Below are positions 19,769-28,934 of a stretch of DNA of 64,000 bases, one piece after another. The stretch lies in contig NZ_FPAJ01000001.1 of assembly GCF_900116285.1 (NCBI RefSeq), positions 930,001-994,000 on the forward strand. Reading direction: 5' to 3'. This stretch comes from Sulfitobacter marinus. Its GTDB lineage: Bacteria; Pseudomonadota; Alphaproteobacteria; Rhodobacterales; Rhodobacteraceae. Made by a program: the position numbers and the translations under genes. Under the pieces are notes generated by a model, which ran no database searches, was not told the origin of the DNA, and worked only from the letters and a program-made list of their open reading frames with translations. Within the stretch, counting starts at the first letter, position 1. Each line of letters begins with the position of its first letter.

Positions 19769-20233
19769 CTAGCCGCCAAGACCGGCAGGGTTAAACCGGC
19801 CGATATTGCCCAAAAGCTGGCGAATAAAGGCTTTGTCCTTGACCGAAGAACTGGTCACGCGCCGGTCCAGTGCGATGACATTGCCACGCTCCAGCCCGAA
19901 CCGCTCGACGTTTTCGACGACGCCATTATCACTAAAGCGGATGGCGACAACTTCGCGTTCGATCTCCTTGGGTGCCAGAAACCCCAACGCCCTGCGGCGC
20001 GAACGTACATAGTAAAAGCTAGAAGAATCGAGCAGTCCGGATGCCGCAGGTGCGCCAGCCATCGCAGTCACCGTATCGCGCGTGTCCTGGCCAATGGTTA
20101 GTTGATCCAGGTCCTCTTGCAGCGGAACATAGCCGTGATTCTTATATTGAGGCGCACAAGCCCCAAGCATAAGACCCGCGCTGATCAGAGCGGCAGACAT
20201 CAGTGTCTTTGTGAGATGGCGGTCGATACGCAT
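19769..20233 (-). CDS. bamE: outer membrane assembly lipoprotein BamE
   Basis: A 154-residue SmpA/OmlA-family lipoprotein of the BAM complex that inserts beta-barrels. The lipobox LMLGAC puts the lipidated cysteine at residue 26, and the BamE core QLTIGQDTRDTVTAMAGAP to SSSFYYVRSR is intact. The ATG at 20233 gives a normal signal peptide (MRIDRHLTKTLMSAAL); the frame is open 19 codons further but that part is not signal-like. It is divergent from yceD. Confidence 0.9.
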   Translation of the reverse strand: MRIDRHLTKTLMSAALISAGLMLGACAPQYKNHGYVPLQEDLDQLTIGQDTRDTVTAMAGAPAASGLLDSSSFYYVRSRRRALGFLAPKEIEREVVAIRFSDNGVVENVERFGLERGNVIALDRRVTSSSVKDKAFIRQLLGNIGRFNPAGLGG

Positions 20234-20323
20234 TCTTGGTGCCCTCTTGCCCTTGGGGATCATGGCTTTTATCTCGCATACACCAAGCATGCCCTATGGT
20301 TCAAGAAACGAAAGCAACACATC

Positions 20324-20875
20324 ATGTCTCGCACGCCCCCCACATCGACTGCATTGCGCGTTGCAGATCTGCCGCAGAACGCTGACACCCCTTTTTCCTT
20401 GCGTCCTGACGCAGACACCCTGCGACAGATCGCCGAAGAACTGGGGCTAAGCGCCGTGCGTAAATTATCCTTCGAAGGGAAATTAGCCGCCTCGGGCAAA
20501 ACAGATTGGCAGCTTGATGCCCGCCTCGGCGCGACGGTGGTGCAACCTTGTGTCGTTACGCTTGAGCCGGTGACGACCCGCATTGATGTAAACATCACAC
20601 GGTTTTTCACCAAGGATTACGAACAGCCGGATGAACCCGAGGCAGAAATGCCCGAGGACGACCGCTCTGAGCCGTTGAAAGCCTGGATCGACCCCGCCGC
20701 CGTGATGATCGAGGCCCTCGCCCTCGAGATCCCGCAATATCCCCGTGCAGACGGCGCGGAGTTGGGACAGGCCGTTTACGCCGAGCCGGGCGTTGCCCCA
20801 ATGACAGACGAAGACGCGCGCCCATTTGCCGGATTGGCACAGCTGCGTGAAAAGCTGGAAGACCCCAAAGAGTAG
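20324..20875 (+). CDS. yceD: YceD family 23S rRNA accumulation protein
   Basis: A 183-residue DUF177 protein. The conserved segment GATVVQPCVVTLEPVTTRID with its single cysteine and the acidic region ending in DPAAVMIEALALEIPQYPR are typical. In other bacteria YceD promotes accumulation of 23S rRNA and is encoded just before rpmF, as here. The frame is open upstream, but the ATG at 20324 gives the standard length. Confidence 0.9.
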   Translation: MSRTPPTSTALRVADLPQNADTPFSLRPDADTLRQIAEELGLSAVRKLSFEGKLAASGKTDWQLDARLGATVVQPCVVTLEPVTTRIDVNITRFFTKDYEQPDEPEAEMPEDDRSEPLKAWIDPAAVMIEALALEIPQYPRADGAELGQAVYAEPGVAPMTDEDARPFAGLAQLREKLEDPKE

Positions 20876-21073
20876 ATCGTCAGGAAAAACGCGGCAAAAC
20901 GGGGTTGCATCGGCAAAGTTTCGCAGTATTTTGCGCCCTTCACCCCAATTAAGGTTGGACATCGGATAGGCTTCGGCCTAAACGCACGTCACGCCCAAAC
21001 TGGGAGTTGATCTGAAACACGGTCGTCTTTGGCTATATGCCGCTGAACGACCCCGAAGGCAAAGGCACCAGAC

Positions 21074-21280
21074 ATGGCTGTCCAACAGAATAAAGTTTCC
21101 AAATCGCGTCGCAACAACCGTCGCGCACACGATTCGCTCAGCGCAGCGAACCCAAACGAATGTGCAAACTGTGGTGAACTGAAACGTCCACACCACATTT
21201 GTGCAGCTTGCGGTCACTATGATGATAACGAAATCATCGCTCAGAACGAAGAGATCGACCTAGACGAAGAAGCAGCGTAA
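21074..21280 (+). CDS. rpmF: 50S ribosomal protein L32
   Basis: A 68-residue bL32. The basic start [20 protein letters not shown] is typical, and CANC with CAAC forms a zinc ribbon. It lies 198 bases after yceD, a gap with a small TAGGC-TTCG-GCCTA hairpin (20967-20980), and 42 bases before plsX. Confidence 0.97.
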   Translation: MAVQQNKVSKSRRNNRRAHDSLSAANPNECANCGELKRPHHICAACGHYDDNEIIAQNEEIDLDEEAA

Positions 21281-21322
21281 GCTGCTTTCGTTGACCGCAG
21301 TTTACAAAAGGCTTCGCACCAG

Positions 21323-22399
21323 ATGACGGTTTCGTCCGATCACCCGAAAGCGAACGCTCAGCGTACCCTTATTTCAGTTGATGCTATGGGGGGCGATCAG
21401 GGCCCGGCAATCGTTGTTGCCGGGTGTTCTGAGTCTGCGGCCAGAAATGCCGACATCAGTTTTGTGCTGCATGGGCCTGCGGAAACGCTGGAACCATTGG
21501 TAGCCAAGCGGCCTGAACTGGCGGGCCGTTGCATCGTACGCGATGCCTCTGGTGTTGTGACAATGGACGACAAGCCCAGCAATGTGCTGCGCAATGGCAA
21601 GGACACATCGATGTGGTCTGCCATCGAATCCGTGCGCACGGGTGAAGCATCGGTTGCCGTAAGCTGCGGCAATACTGGCGCGTTGATGGCCATTTCGATG
21701 ATCCGCCTGAAAAAGATGCCCGGCGTGAACCGCCCTGCAATTGCCGTGCTCTATCCGTCGACCGGCCCGCAAGGGTTTAACGTCATGCTGGATGTTGGTG
21801 CCGACGTGCGTGCTGACGCCGATGATCTGTTGCGCTTTGCCTTGATGGGCAAATCATACGCGCGCAACGGCATGGATATTGAACGGCCGCGCATCGGGCT
21901 TTTGAACGTCGGCACAGAAGAGCACAAAGGCCGCACCGAGCTGAAAGAAGCCTTTGAGCTGATTCGCGACGCTGCCGATGAATCCGAGTATGATTTCGTC
22001 GGTTTCGTCGAAGGCAGCGATCTGTCAGGCGATGTCGCTGATGTGATTGTCACGGATGGTTTCACCGGCAATATCGCCATCAAAACCGGCGAAGGCACGG
22101 CGACATTGATCGGCAACGGATTGCGTGAAGCCTTTCAGCATTCGATCTGGTCACGCTTTACAGCGCTGCTTGCCTATGGATCACTTGGCCGCGTCAAAAA
22201 ACGGTTTGATCCGCGCCGTGTGAACGGTGGCGTGTTTTTGGGGTTGAATGGCACCGTTGTAAAATCCCATGGTGCCGCTGACGCAACGGGCGTATCATCC
22301 GCCATCAAGCTCGCCGCGCGTCTGGCGGAAAGTGAATTTACCAACCGGCTTGCGGCACGCGTTGCCACCGCCCCGCCGGTGAAAGAGATCGAAGAATGA
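21323..22399 (+). CDS. plsX: phosphate acyltransferase PlsX
   Basis: A 358-residue enzyme that makes acyl-phosphate from acyl-ACP for phospholipid synthesis. ISVDAMGGDQGP near residue 18, SCGNTGALMA near 113, MLDVGADV near 155 and VTDGFTGNIAIKT near 240 are family blocks. The 3' end overlaps the fabH start by four bases (ATGA), so the two are co-translated. Confidence 0.96.
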   Translation: MTVSSDHPKANAQRTLISVDAMGGDQGPAIVVAGCSESAARNADISFVLHGPAETLEPLVAKRPELAGRCIVRDASGVVTMDDKPSNVLRNGKDTSMWSAIESVRTGEASVAVSCGNTGALMAISMIRLKKMPGVNRPAIAVLYPSTGPQGFNVMLDVGADVRADADDLLRFALMGKSYARNGMDIERPRIGLLNVGTEEHKGRTELKEAFELIRDAADESEYDFVGFVEGSDLSGDVADVIVTDGFTGNIAIKTGEGTATLIGNGLREAFQHSIWSRFTALLAYGSLGRVKKRFDPRRVNGGVFLGLNGTVVKSHGAADATGVSSAIKLAARLAESEFTNRLAARVATAPPVKEIEE

Positions 22400-23367
22400 C
22401 CATCCGAGCTGTTGTTATTGGTGCCGGGCATTATTTACCCAAGCGTGTCGTCGAAAACGTTGAATTCGAAGGCAAAATAGACACCGATGATGAATGGATC
22501 AGATCCCGTTCGGGCATTGAACGCCGCCATTTCGTAGGCGAAGGCGAAACCACCTCGACAATGGCCGCGGCAGCAGCAAAGATGGCCCTCAAAGAGGCTG
22601 GAAAAGCCGCCGCAGATGTAGACGCGATCATCGTTGCAACATCGACCGCCGATCTGACATTCCCCTCTGCTGCAACCATGGTGCAGGCCGAGTTGGGTAT
22701 GGAAAACGGCTTTGCCTTTGACGTTCAAGCAGTATGCGCCGGCTTTATCTATGCCTTGGCCAACGCCAATGCGCTGATTCTGTCAGGTCAGGCCAAACGC
22801 GTGCTGGTCATCGGCTCCGAGACCTTCTCGAAAATAATGGATTGGACAGACCGCAGCACCAGCGTGTTGTTTGGTGACGGCGCAGGCGCGCTTCTGCTTG
22901 AAGCTCAAGAAGGCACCGGCACACCTGCTGATCGCGGCATCCTGTCCACGGATCTAAATTCCGATGGGCGCTACCGCGACCTGCTTTACGTCGATGGCGG
23001 CATCAGCACGGGCACCTCAGGCTACTTGCGGATGCAAGGAAATCAAGTCTTTCGCCATGCGGTTGAAAAGCTCGCCGCGACGGCAACAGCCGCGATGGAA
23101 CGCGCCAATGTGACCTCGGAAGATATCGATTGGGTCGTGCCCCATCAGGCAAATATCCGTATTATTCAAGGCACTGCAAAGAAACTGAACCTGTCGATGG
23201 ATCAGGTTGTCGTGACGGTGCAAGATCACGGCAACACCTCGGCCGCCTCCATTCCGCTGGCGTTATCTGTCGGTAAACAACGCGGCCAAATCAAGCAAGG
23301 CGACCTGATTGTGACCGAAGCAATCGGCGGCGGACTGGCATGGGGCGCGGTCGTTCTGCGCTGGTAA
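22396..23367 (+). CDS. fabH: 3-oxoacyl-ACP synthase III
   Basis: A 323-residue initiating ketosynthase that condenses acetyl-CoA with malonyl-ACP. The catalytic triad is complete: Cys114 in AVCAGFIYAL, His250 in VPHQANIRI and Asn280 in DHGNTSAASIP. It is coupled to plsX by an ATGA overlap. Confidence 0.97.
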   Translation: MTIRAVVIGAGHYLPKRVVENVEFEGKIDTDDEWIRSRSGIERRHFVGEGETTSTMAAAAAKMALKEAGKAAADVDAIIVATSTADLTFPSAATMVQAELGMENGFAFDVQAVCAGFIYALANANALILSGQAKRVLVIGSETFSKIMDWTDRSTSVLFGDGAGALLLEAQEGTGTPADRGILSTDLNSDGRYRDLLYVDGGISTGTSGYLRMQGNQVFRHAVEKLAATATAAMERANVTSEDIDWVVPHQANIRIIQGTAKKLNLSMDQVVVTVQDHGNTSAASIPLALSVGKQRGQIKQGDLIVTEAIGGGLAWGAVVLRW

Positions 23368-23411
23368 ACGCGCTTTTCGCCGCGCAAACAGGGCCTTACG
23401 ACCCATAGTTG

Positions 23412-23441
23412 TTGACAGGTGAAAAATTCCCTGCCTATGCT
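23412..23441 (+). promoter_or_regulatory. promoter of ihfA
   Basis: A perfect -35 TTGACA (23412-23417) is followed after 18 bases by TATGCT (23436-23441). Transcription would start near 23448, just ahead of the ribosome site AGGGG and the ihfA ATG at 23464. Confidence 0.7.
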
Positions 23442-23463
23442 GAAAAAAAATTAGGGGTATATA

Positions 23464-23766
23464 ATGGCCGATAAAACGTTAACCCGCATGGATCTAAGCG
23501 AAGCTGTCTTTCGCGAAGTGGGATTGTCCCGCAATGAAAGCGCCCAACTGGTAGAGTCTGTTCTTGAGCACATGTCTGACGCCTTGGTGCAAGGTGAGCA
23601 GGTCAAAATCTCTTCCTTCGGAACGTTTTCCGTGCGCGATAAATCGGCGCGGGTCGGTCGTAATCCAAAAACAGGCGAGGAAGTTCCGATTAACCCCCGC
23701 CGCGTTCTGACATTCCGCCCCTCCCATTTGATGAAGGACAGGGTCGCAAACGGGAACAAGCGTTGA
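23464..23766 (+). CDS. ihfA: integration host factor subunit alpha
   Basis: A 100-residue DNA-bending protein. [32 protein letters not shown] and the beta-arm [22 protein letters not shown] are the HU/IHF signature in its alpha-subunit form. It works as a heterodimer with IHF-beta, which is not in the window. It has its own promoter and lies four bases before the merR gene. Confidence 0.96.
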   Translation: MADKTLTRMDLSEAVFREVGLSRNESAQLVESVLEHMSDALVQGEQVKISSFGTFSVRDKSARVGRNPKTGEEVPINPRRVLTFRPSHLMKDRVANGNKR

Positions 23767-23770
23767 TCTG

Positions 23771-24796
23771 ATGCCCAAGTCTCCGGACGCATTCCGTACC
23801 ATCTCAGAAGTCGCTGATTGGCTGGGCATCCAAGCCCATGTTTTGCGGTTCTGGGAAAGCAAATTCACCCAAATCAAACCGATAAAACGCGCCGGTGGCC
23901 GGCGTTACTATCGCCCCGCCGACATGCTGCTGCTTGGCGGCATAAAACGCATGCTGCACGAGGATGGCCTGACGATCAAAGGCGTCCAGAAAGTGTTGCG
24001 CGAAGAAGGTATGAACTATGTTTCTGCCTTGTCTGCGCCGCTCGACGAGCTTGGCCATGACGACGTGAGCCAAGGTACGGGCGATACTGTTGACATGGCC
24101 GCACCATCCCCTGAGCCCGTCAAACCCGAAAGCGTCGTGCTTCCCTTTGAAACCGCGCGCCCGGCAGACCCTGCACCTGAGGTAACCGCAAAAGAAACAC
24201 CGACCGATCAGGACGCCGCTGCTAAGAACGCCCCGCCCGTAACGGAGGCATCCGCGGAACCTGTGGCAGAGCCAACGCCATCAGGGCCCGAGACACCAGC
24301 GGTCTCTGCCCCCGCAAGCACGTCAGCCTCTCTCAACGATGACGTTAAGAGCGCCTCGCAACCCATTGAAGAAAAACAGATAAAATCACCAGAAACGTCT
24401 TCACCAAGGCTCGACGCCGCGCCCGACATACCGCCGCAGGCCCCCGCAGAAACACCTGAAACAGCGTCACCTGAACCTGCGCAATCGGCCGCCGCCCCCC
24501 GCCAAGAGGCTGCAGACGCCCAAACGGCGGAGAACAATACTCCCCCTGCCAAAGCCAGCCCACCTTCCACCGCAACGCCACCGACACAGGCAGCACAGCC
24601 TCGTGTGGTCGATGTCACCTTGCCGTCGGAAACCGACATCCCCGCCAGCGCGGCATTGCTGTCCTCGGCCCTTGGCATCCGCAAGATCAGCCCCGCCGCC
24701 GCAACCGACATCGCACCGGTCTTGGCCCGGCTTGTCGCACTGCGCGATTCCATGGCTGCTGGGGTCTCAGACCACAGTCCAACGACAAAAGACTGA
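23771..24796 (+). CDS. MerR-family regulator with long disordered middle
   Basis: A 341-residue protein. Residues 8-80 form a MerR-type winged helix ([31 protein letters not shown], then [21 protein letters not shown]). Residues about 100-275 are low-complexity Ala, Pro, Glu and Thr and are probably disordered. The end (about 277-330) is ordered again: [20 protein letters not shown], then [11 protein letters not shown]. The effector is unknown. This gene directly after ihfA is a usual arrangement in Rhodobacterales. Confidence 0.9.
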   Translation: MPKSPDAFRTISEVADWLGIQAHVLRFWESKFTQIKPIKRAGGRRYYRPADMLLLGGIKRMLHEDGLTIKGVQKVLREEGMNYVSALSAPLDELGHDDVSQGTGDTVDMAAPSPEPVKPESVVLPFETARPADPAPEVTAKETPTDQDAAAKNAPPVTEASAEPVAEPTPSGPETPAVSAPASTSASLNDDVKSASQPIEEKQIKSPETSSPRLDAAPDIPPQAPAETPETASPEPAQSAAAPRQEAADAQTAENNTPPAKASPPSTATPPTQAAQPRVVDVTLPSETDIPASAALLSSALGIRKISPAAATDIAPVLARLVALRDSMAAGVSDHSPTTKD

Positions 24797-24864
24797 CACC
24801 CCATGCGCTTTGCGGCAATTCCCCCTTGCGCACCCGCAATTATCAGGTATTTACCGCCTCATGT

Positions 24865-24941
24865 CGGGCTATGGCGCAGCCTGGTAGCGCGTCCGTCTGG
24901 GGGACGGAAGGTCGCAGGTTCGAGTCCTGCTAGCCCGACCA
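24865..24941 (+). tRNA. tRNA-Pro (anticodon GGG)
   Basis: A 77-base cloverleaf. The acceptor pair CGGGCTA/TAGCCCG is perfect, discriminator A with encoded CCA follows, the D arm is GCGC/GCGC, the anticodon stem is TCCGT/ACGGA around the loop CTGGGGG, and the T arm contains GGTTCGAGTCC. The leading C1 and the GGG anticodon identify proline. Confidence 0.97.
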
Positions 24942-24954
24942 ACCGACATAAAAC

Positions 24955-24990
24955 AAACGCCCGCGCCTGTAACGGTGCGGGTGTTTGCAT
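24955..24990 (+). terminator. probable terminator after tRNA-Pro
   Basis: A 13-bp stem (24955-24967 with 24974-24986, two G-T pairs, loop TGTAAC) whose 3' arm ends in TTT, followed by GCATTTG. It lies between the tRNA and dcd; the T run is weak. Confidence 0.55.
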
Positions 24991-25005
24991 TTGAAAGGTC
25001 CTGCT

Positions 25006-26085
25006 ATGGGCGGTGTTATCCCAAACCAGAAAATCAGCGAAATGATCAGCGCAGGACAGATAACCGGTACGCTATCGATTGACCCCGCCCAAATTCAACC
25101 CGCCAGCCTTGATCTGCGCCTTGGCACAGTTGCCTACCGCGTGCGCGCCTCGTTTCTTGCGGGGCATGGTGCCAAAGTCGCCGACCGTCTGGCCGAGTTT
25201 GAGATGCACCGCGTTGACCTCACCGATGGGGCCGTTCTTGAAAAGGGCTGCGTTTATGTCGTCCCGCTGATGGAAGGGCTCGCCCTGCCCGACGATGTCT
25301 CTGCCGTCGCCAACGCCAAAAGCTCGACCGGACGGCTCGACCTGCTGACCCGCACCATCACAGATGGCGGCACCGAATTTGATCGCGTGAGCGCCGGCTA
25401 CACCGGCCCGCTTTATGCTGAAATCTGCCCGCGCTCATTCTCGGTGCTGGTACGGCCGGGCATGCGTCTGAACCAGATCCGGTTCTCGACCGGTGATGCC
25501 ACGTTGAACGACGACGCCTTGCGCGCCTTGCATAAATCCACCCCGTTGGTCGATGGCACACCGGTCATTGACGACGGTTTGGGCTTCTCTGTTGATCTGC
25601 GCCTGCCCGGCACCACCTTGGTCGGCTACCGTGCCAAGCCGCATACCGGCGTCATTGATCTGGATAAAATCGGCCACTACGCCCCCGCCGACTATTGGGA
25701 GGAAGTACATAGCAACAACGGCCAGATCATTCTGGATCCCGGCGCGTTCTACATCCTTGTCAGCCGAGAAGCCGTGACGATCCCGCCAGAATACGCCGCA
25801 GAAATGGCCCCCTACCTTGCCATGGTGGGCGAATTCCGTGTCCATTATGCGGGCTTCTTTGACCCCGGTTTTGGTCATGATAAATCAGGCGGAGCCGGAT
25901 CACGCGGCGTCCTCGAGGTCCGCTGCCACGAGGCCCCCTTTGTGCTGGAACACGGCCAGGTCGTGGGCCGGCTGGTCTATGAAAAGATGGCGGAAGTCCC
26001 AACCCAGCTTTACGGGGCCGGCATTGCCTCAAACTACCAAGGTCAAGGCCTCAAACTAAGCAAACATTTCGCAGCCCCCGGCTAA
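25006..26085 (+). CDS. dcd: 2'-deoxycytidine 5'-triphosphate deaminase, long form
   Basis: A 359-residue enzyme converting dCTP to dUTP for thymidylate synthesis. It is about twice the length of the enterobacterial enzyme: two dUTPase-like halves, the first with PASLDLRLGTVAYR, NAKSSTGRLDLLTR and RPGMRLNQIRF, the second with GAFYILVSREAVTIPPEYAAEM and VLEVRCHEAPFVLEHGQ. This duplicated form is known in alphaproteobacteria. The ATG at 25006 has AAAGG ahead of it. The second half may be structural. Confidence 0.9.
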   Translation: MGGVIPNQKISEMISAGQITGTLSIDPAQIQPASLDLRLGTVAYRVRASFLAGHGAKVADRLAEFEMHRVDLTDGAVLEKGCVYVVPLMEGLALPDDVSAVANAKSSTGRLDLLTRTITDGGTEFDRVSAGYTGPLYAEICPRSFSVLVRPGMRLNQIRFSTGDATLNDDALRALHKSTPLVDGTPVIDDGLGFSVDLRLPGTTLVGYRAKPHTGVIDLDKIGHYAPADYWEEVHSNNGQIILDPGAFYILVSREAVTIPPEYAAEMAPYLAMVGEFRVHYAGFFDPGFGHDKSGGAGSRGVLEVRCHEAPFVLEHGQVVGRLVYEKMAEVPTQLYGAGIASNYQGQGLKLSKHFAAPG

Positions 26086-26090
26086 GCCGC

Positions 26091-26118
26091 TTCTCTGGCT
26101 TAAAAATATCCCGGGGGA
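26091..26118. repeat. dispersed junction element, TTCTCTGGCT type
   Basis: TTCTCTGGCTTAAAAATATC is followed by CCGGGGGA and a G/C-rich hairpin-forming stretch to about 26152. It lies between the convergent dcd and 76-residue-protein genes. The same tag is at 1333-1393, 36051 and 46883. Confidence 0.6.
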
Positions 26119-26173
26119 CGCCCCTTTTGGAGCGGGGGGGGGCAGAGCCCCCTACAACACCCGACTACGACGC

Positions 26174-26404
26174 TTAAAAACGCCCCAAGCGTCGCATGGC
26201 TTTCAACATCTGACGTGATTGTTTGCCTTGGGCGCGGGCCGCACGGTTACGGCGCGCATCTTCCTCGGGCGATACATCAGACTGTTCGCCCGTGCTCTTT
26301 TTGCCCTTGCCGATTTTGGATGCCTGATCAAAGCCAAGGTTCACACCGCGGTTGATCAGTTGCCCCATAACCCGGCGCATAATCATGTTTACTATCTGGT
26401 TCAT
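26174..26404 (-). CDS. small basic protein of unknown function
   Basis: A 76-residue protein I do not recognise. The N-terminal third is amphipathic (MNQIVNMIMRRVMGQLINRG), and the rest is highly charged and basic (KIGKGKKSTGE, ARRNRAARAQGKQSRQMLKAMRRLGRF). It has its own likely promoter and lies 86 bases after scpB on the same strand, in the position where tat genes often sit in relatives. Codon use fits its neighbours, so it is probably real. Confidence 0.65.
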   Translation of the reverse strand: MNQIVNMIMRRVMGQLINRGVNLGFDQASKIGKGKKSTGEQSDVSPEEDARRNRAARAQGKQSRQMLKAMRRLGRF

Positions 26405-26448
26405 CTCTCGACCCCGTCGATTGCACGTGAAAATTGACTGTTGGTCCT

Positions 26449-26477
26449 AATATAACAGAGTCCGGGACGTTTTTCAG
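26449..26477 (-). promoter_or_regulatory. candidate promoter of the 76-residue protein
   Basis: On the minus strand, CTGAAA (26477-26472), a 17-base spacer and TATATT (26454-26449) lie about 45 bases before the ATG. The -10 matches five of six consensus bases, the -35 four. Confidence 0.4.
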
Positions 26478-26490
26478 GCCCTCCACAGCT

Positions 26491-27150
26491 TTAATCTTCA
26501 AAAAGCTCGCTTTGACCTTCCACGTCTTCGTCAACATCGTCCTCTTCTCCCGCCATCAGCGGCAGCCCGCCAAAGGCCGGGCGGCTTTCCAATAGCCCGG
26601 CAGAGCGTAGCTCTTTCAGGCCAGGTAGATCGCGCGGGCTTTCCAGACCGAAATGCGCCAGGAACCCTTGGGTGACGACAAAAGTAACGGGCCGCCCCGG
26701 GGTCATCTTGCGCCTGCCAAAACGGATCCAGTCAAGCTCAAGCAGTTGATCCAATGTACCCCGAGACACAGAAACACCACGAATTTCTTCGATCTCGGCG
26801 CGAGTCGCGGGTTGGTGATAGGCGATGATGGCCAAGGTTTCGATCGCGGCCCGCGATAGCTTGCGCACCTCAACCGTCTCTTTTTGCATCAGATACCCCA
26901 GATCAGCAGCGGTGCGCATCGCATAGGCATCACCGATCTTGGCCACCTGCACGCCCCGCCCTTCATAGCGCTTACGCAGATGTACCATCGCTTCGGCTGC
27001 ATCGCAGCCGTGAGGCATGCGCGTTTCAATCTCGCGCAGCGTGACGGGTTCGGCAGTGGCAAAAAGAATAGCCTCAAGCATGCGCTCCTGCTCAGCAACG
27101 GGTGGGGCTTCAAACAGGCTTTCTTCTTGATCTTCAATGGCTTCAGTCAC
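26491..27150 (-). CDS. scpB: segregation and condensation protein ScpB
   Basis: A 219-residue winged-helix kleisin partner of the SMC-ScpAB condensin. MLEAILFATAEPVTLREIETRM begins the first winged helix; RAAIETLAIIAYHQPATRAEIEEIRGV is the hallmark of the second. Its tail is acidic. There is no ATG in the right place; GTG at 27150 is chosen because AGAGAGGG lies five bases before it. The start overlaps the scpA stop by 8 bases. Confidence 0.92.
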   Translation of the reverse strand: MTEAIEDQEESLFEAPPVAEQERMLEAILFATAEPVTLREIETRMPHGCDAAEAMVHLRKRYEGRGVQVAKIGDAYAMRTAADLGYLMQKETVEVRKLSRAAIETLAIIAYHQPATRAEIEEIRGVSVSRGTLDQLLELDWIRFGRRKMTPGRPVTFVVTQGFLAHFGLESPRDLPGLKELRSAGLLESRPAFGGLPLMAGEEDDVDEDVEGQSELFED

Positions 27151-27937
27151 CACGTCCCTCTCTTTTTCGCAGTTCAATCGGGGCAAAACTGTCGGACTGC
27201 CGGATTTCCAGATGGCCCTCTTTAACCAGCTCAAGCGAGGCGGCAAAGGTCGATGCCGTGGCCGAGCGGCGCATGACCGGGTCCTCGGCCCAGCCGTCGG
27301 GCAGATAACTGGTCAGATCGCCCCAGTCCCCCGCAAATCCGATCAAGCCTCGCATCCGCTCCAAGGCTTGTTCCATCGTGAACACCTTTTCACGGTCCAT
27401 CACAAAGGGCCGGAATTCATCGCGGGTGCGGATGCGCGCATAGCCTTGCATCAGATCCAGCAAGGTCGCGCTATAGGTGACGCGGCGCGTGCGTTTGACC
27501 TCGTGGGTTTGACCGCGCGCAAAAAAGTCGCGCCCCAGCTGATCGCGCGCCATCAGCCGCGCGGCTGCATCGCGCATCGCCTGCAAGCGTTCCAACTGAA
27601 ACGCAAGATGGGCTGCCAGTTCCTCGCCTGTGGGGCCTTCCTCGGTCGGGTCAGGCGGCAGCAACAGCCGCGACTTCAGGAATGCCAGCCATGCGGCCAT
27701 CACCAGGTAATCGGCGGCCAGTTCCAACCGCAACGCCTTGGCTTTTTCCACGAACAGCAGATATTGCCGCGCCAGCTGAAGGACCGAAATTTTGCGCAAG
27801 TCGACTTTCTGGGTGCGGCTGAGGGTCAACAACAGGTCCAACGGGCCCTCGAACCCGTCCACGTCCACGATCAATGCTTCGGCGGCCAGCCTTTCGGCGA
27901 CCGTTGTCTGGTCTTCCTCAAAAAGGTTTTCAGCCAT
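27143..27937 (-). CDS. scpA: segregation and condensation protein ScpA
   Basis: A 264-residue kleisin that bridges SMC heads. The N-terminal FEGPLDLLLTLSRTQKVDLRKIS is the family signature, and the C-terminal winged helix ends in a basic tail. The ATG at 27937 overlaps the nagZ stop by 8 bases, and the scpA stop overlaps scpB, so nagZ, scpA and scpB are translationally coupled. Confidence 0.93.
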   Translation of the reverse strand: MAENLFEEDQTTVAERLAAEALIVDVDGFEGPLDLLLTLSRTQKVDLRKISVLQLARQYLLFVEKAKALRLELAADYLVMAAWLAFLKSRLLLPPDPTEEGPTGEELAAHLAFQLERLQAMRDAAARLMARDQLGRDFFARGQTHEVKRTRRVTYSATLLDLMQGYARIRTRDEFRPFVMDREKVFTMEQALERMRGLIGFAGDWGDLTSYLPDGWAEDPVMRRSATASTFAASLELVKEGHLEIRQSDSFAPIELRKREGRGD

Positions 27938-28934
27938 GCAATTCCTCGCCCAGAAGCGCGTCAAGCTTCGCAGTCAGGGCAGAAATGTCAATCTCATCGG
28001 GGGGCCTGCGCATAGATAGTGCACGTTCGGCACGAATTTGCGCCATATCTGTCATTTCCCCGGCCGCATCGGCCACCAGAGCACGATCCGCAAGGGATGC
28101 ATTACAGTACAAGATCACGTCACAGCCCGCCGCCAGCGCATCCCGGCTGATTTGGTTGGGGCTGCCGTCAAGCGCCTTCATCGAGATGTCATCGGTCATG
28201 ATCAGGTTATCAAACCCGATCTCGTCGCGGATCAGCCCCATCATCACCGGTGACAGCGTCGCAGGCCGCGGATCAATCGCATCATACACCAGATGCGCCG
28301 TCATCCCCATCGGCAGATCGTTCAACGCCTTGAACGGCGCAAAATCACAGCGCGCCAGATCACCATGCGCAGCGTCGACCAACGGCAGATCAAAGTGGCT
28401 GTCCATCGTCGCCCGCCCATGCCCCGGCATATGTTTCACCACGGGCAGCACACCGCCCGCCAGCATCCCGTCAGCGGCGGCGCGGCCCAATGCTACCACC
28501 TGCGCGACATCTGTCCCATAGCAGCGGTTGCGTAGAAATTCATGAGTGTGCGAGCCGACGACATCAACCATCGGGGCGCAATTGCTGTCGATACCCACGG
28601 CATAAAGCTCCTGCGCAATCAGGCGATACCGGATGTACATTGCTTCGGCCGCCTGCGCACCGGCGGCCTGCACGAAATCAAGCGGCGGCGTCCAGTCACG
28701 CCAGATCGGGCCGCGCAGACGCTGCACACGTCCGCCTTCCTGATCGACGGTAATCACTGCGTTATGGCCCGCCGCGTCGCGCATTTCATCGCACAGGGCG
28801 CGGACCTGATCAGGCGTATCGATATTGCGGGCAAACAGGATAAACCCAAAGGGCTTAACTGCCCGGAACAACGCCTTTTCCTGCGCTGTCAGACGTAAGC
28901 CGGTGGCATCCAGTATCGTCGCGCCAAACCGCAT
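27930..28934 (-). CDS. nagZ: beta-N-acetylhexosaminidase NagZ
   Basis: A 334-residue glycoside hydrolase family 3 enzyme that removes GlcNAc from anhydromuropeptides in peptidoglycan recycling. VDQEGGRVQRLRGP near residue 63 and VKHMPGHGRATMDSH near 165 carry the catalytic loop, and MTDDISMKAL near 235 the nucleophile aspartate. The ATG at 28934 shares its A with the stop of the SPOR gene (TAATG). AnmK in this window acts next in the same pathway. Confidence 0.94.
   Translation of the reverse strand: MRFGATILDATGLRLTAQEKALFRAVKPFGFILFARNIDTPDQVRALCDEMRDAAGHNAVITVDQEGGRVQRLRGPIWRDWTPPLDFVQAAGAQAAEAMYIRYRLIAQELYAVGIDSNCAPMVDVVGSHTHEFLRNRCYGTDVAQVVALGRAAADGMLAGGVLPVVKHMPGHGRATMDSHFDLPLVDAAHGDLARCDFAPFKALNDLPMGMTAHLVYDAIDPRPATLSPVMMGLIRDEIGFDNLIMTDDISMKALDGSPNQISRDALAAGCDVILYCNASLADRALVADAAGEMTDMAQIRAERALSMRRPPDEIDISALTAKLDALLGEELHG

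Noticed and set aside
20967..20980. TAGGC-TTCG-GCCTA hairpin as a terminator between yceD and rpmF
   Set aside because: No T run on either strand; at most a processing or stability structure.
24208..24804. 198-codon Ala/Gly/Ser-rich frame on the minus strand
   Set aside because: Antisense to the low-complexity middle of the MerR protein; its composition simply mirrors the repeated Ala/Pro codons.
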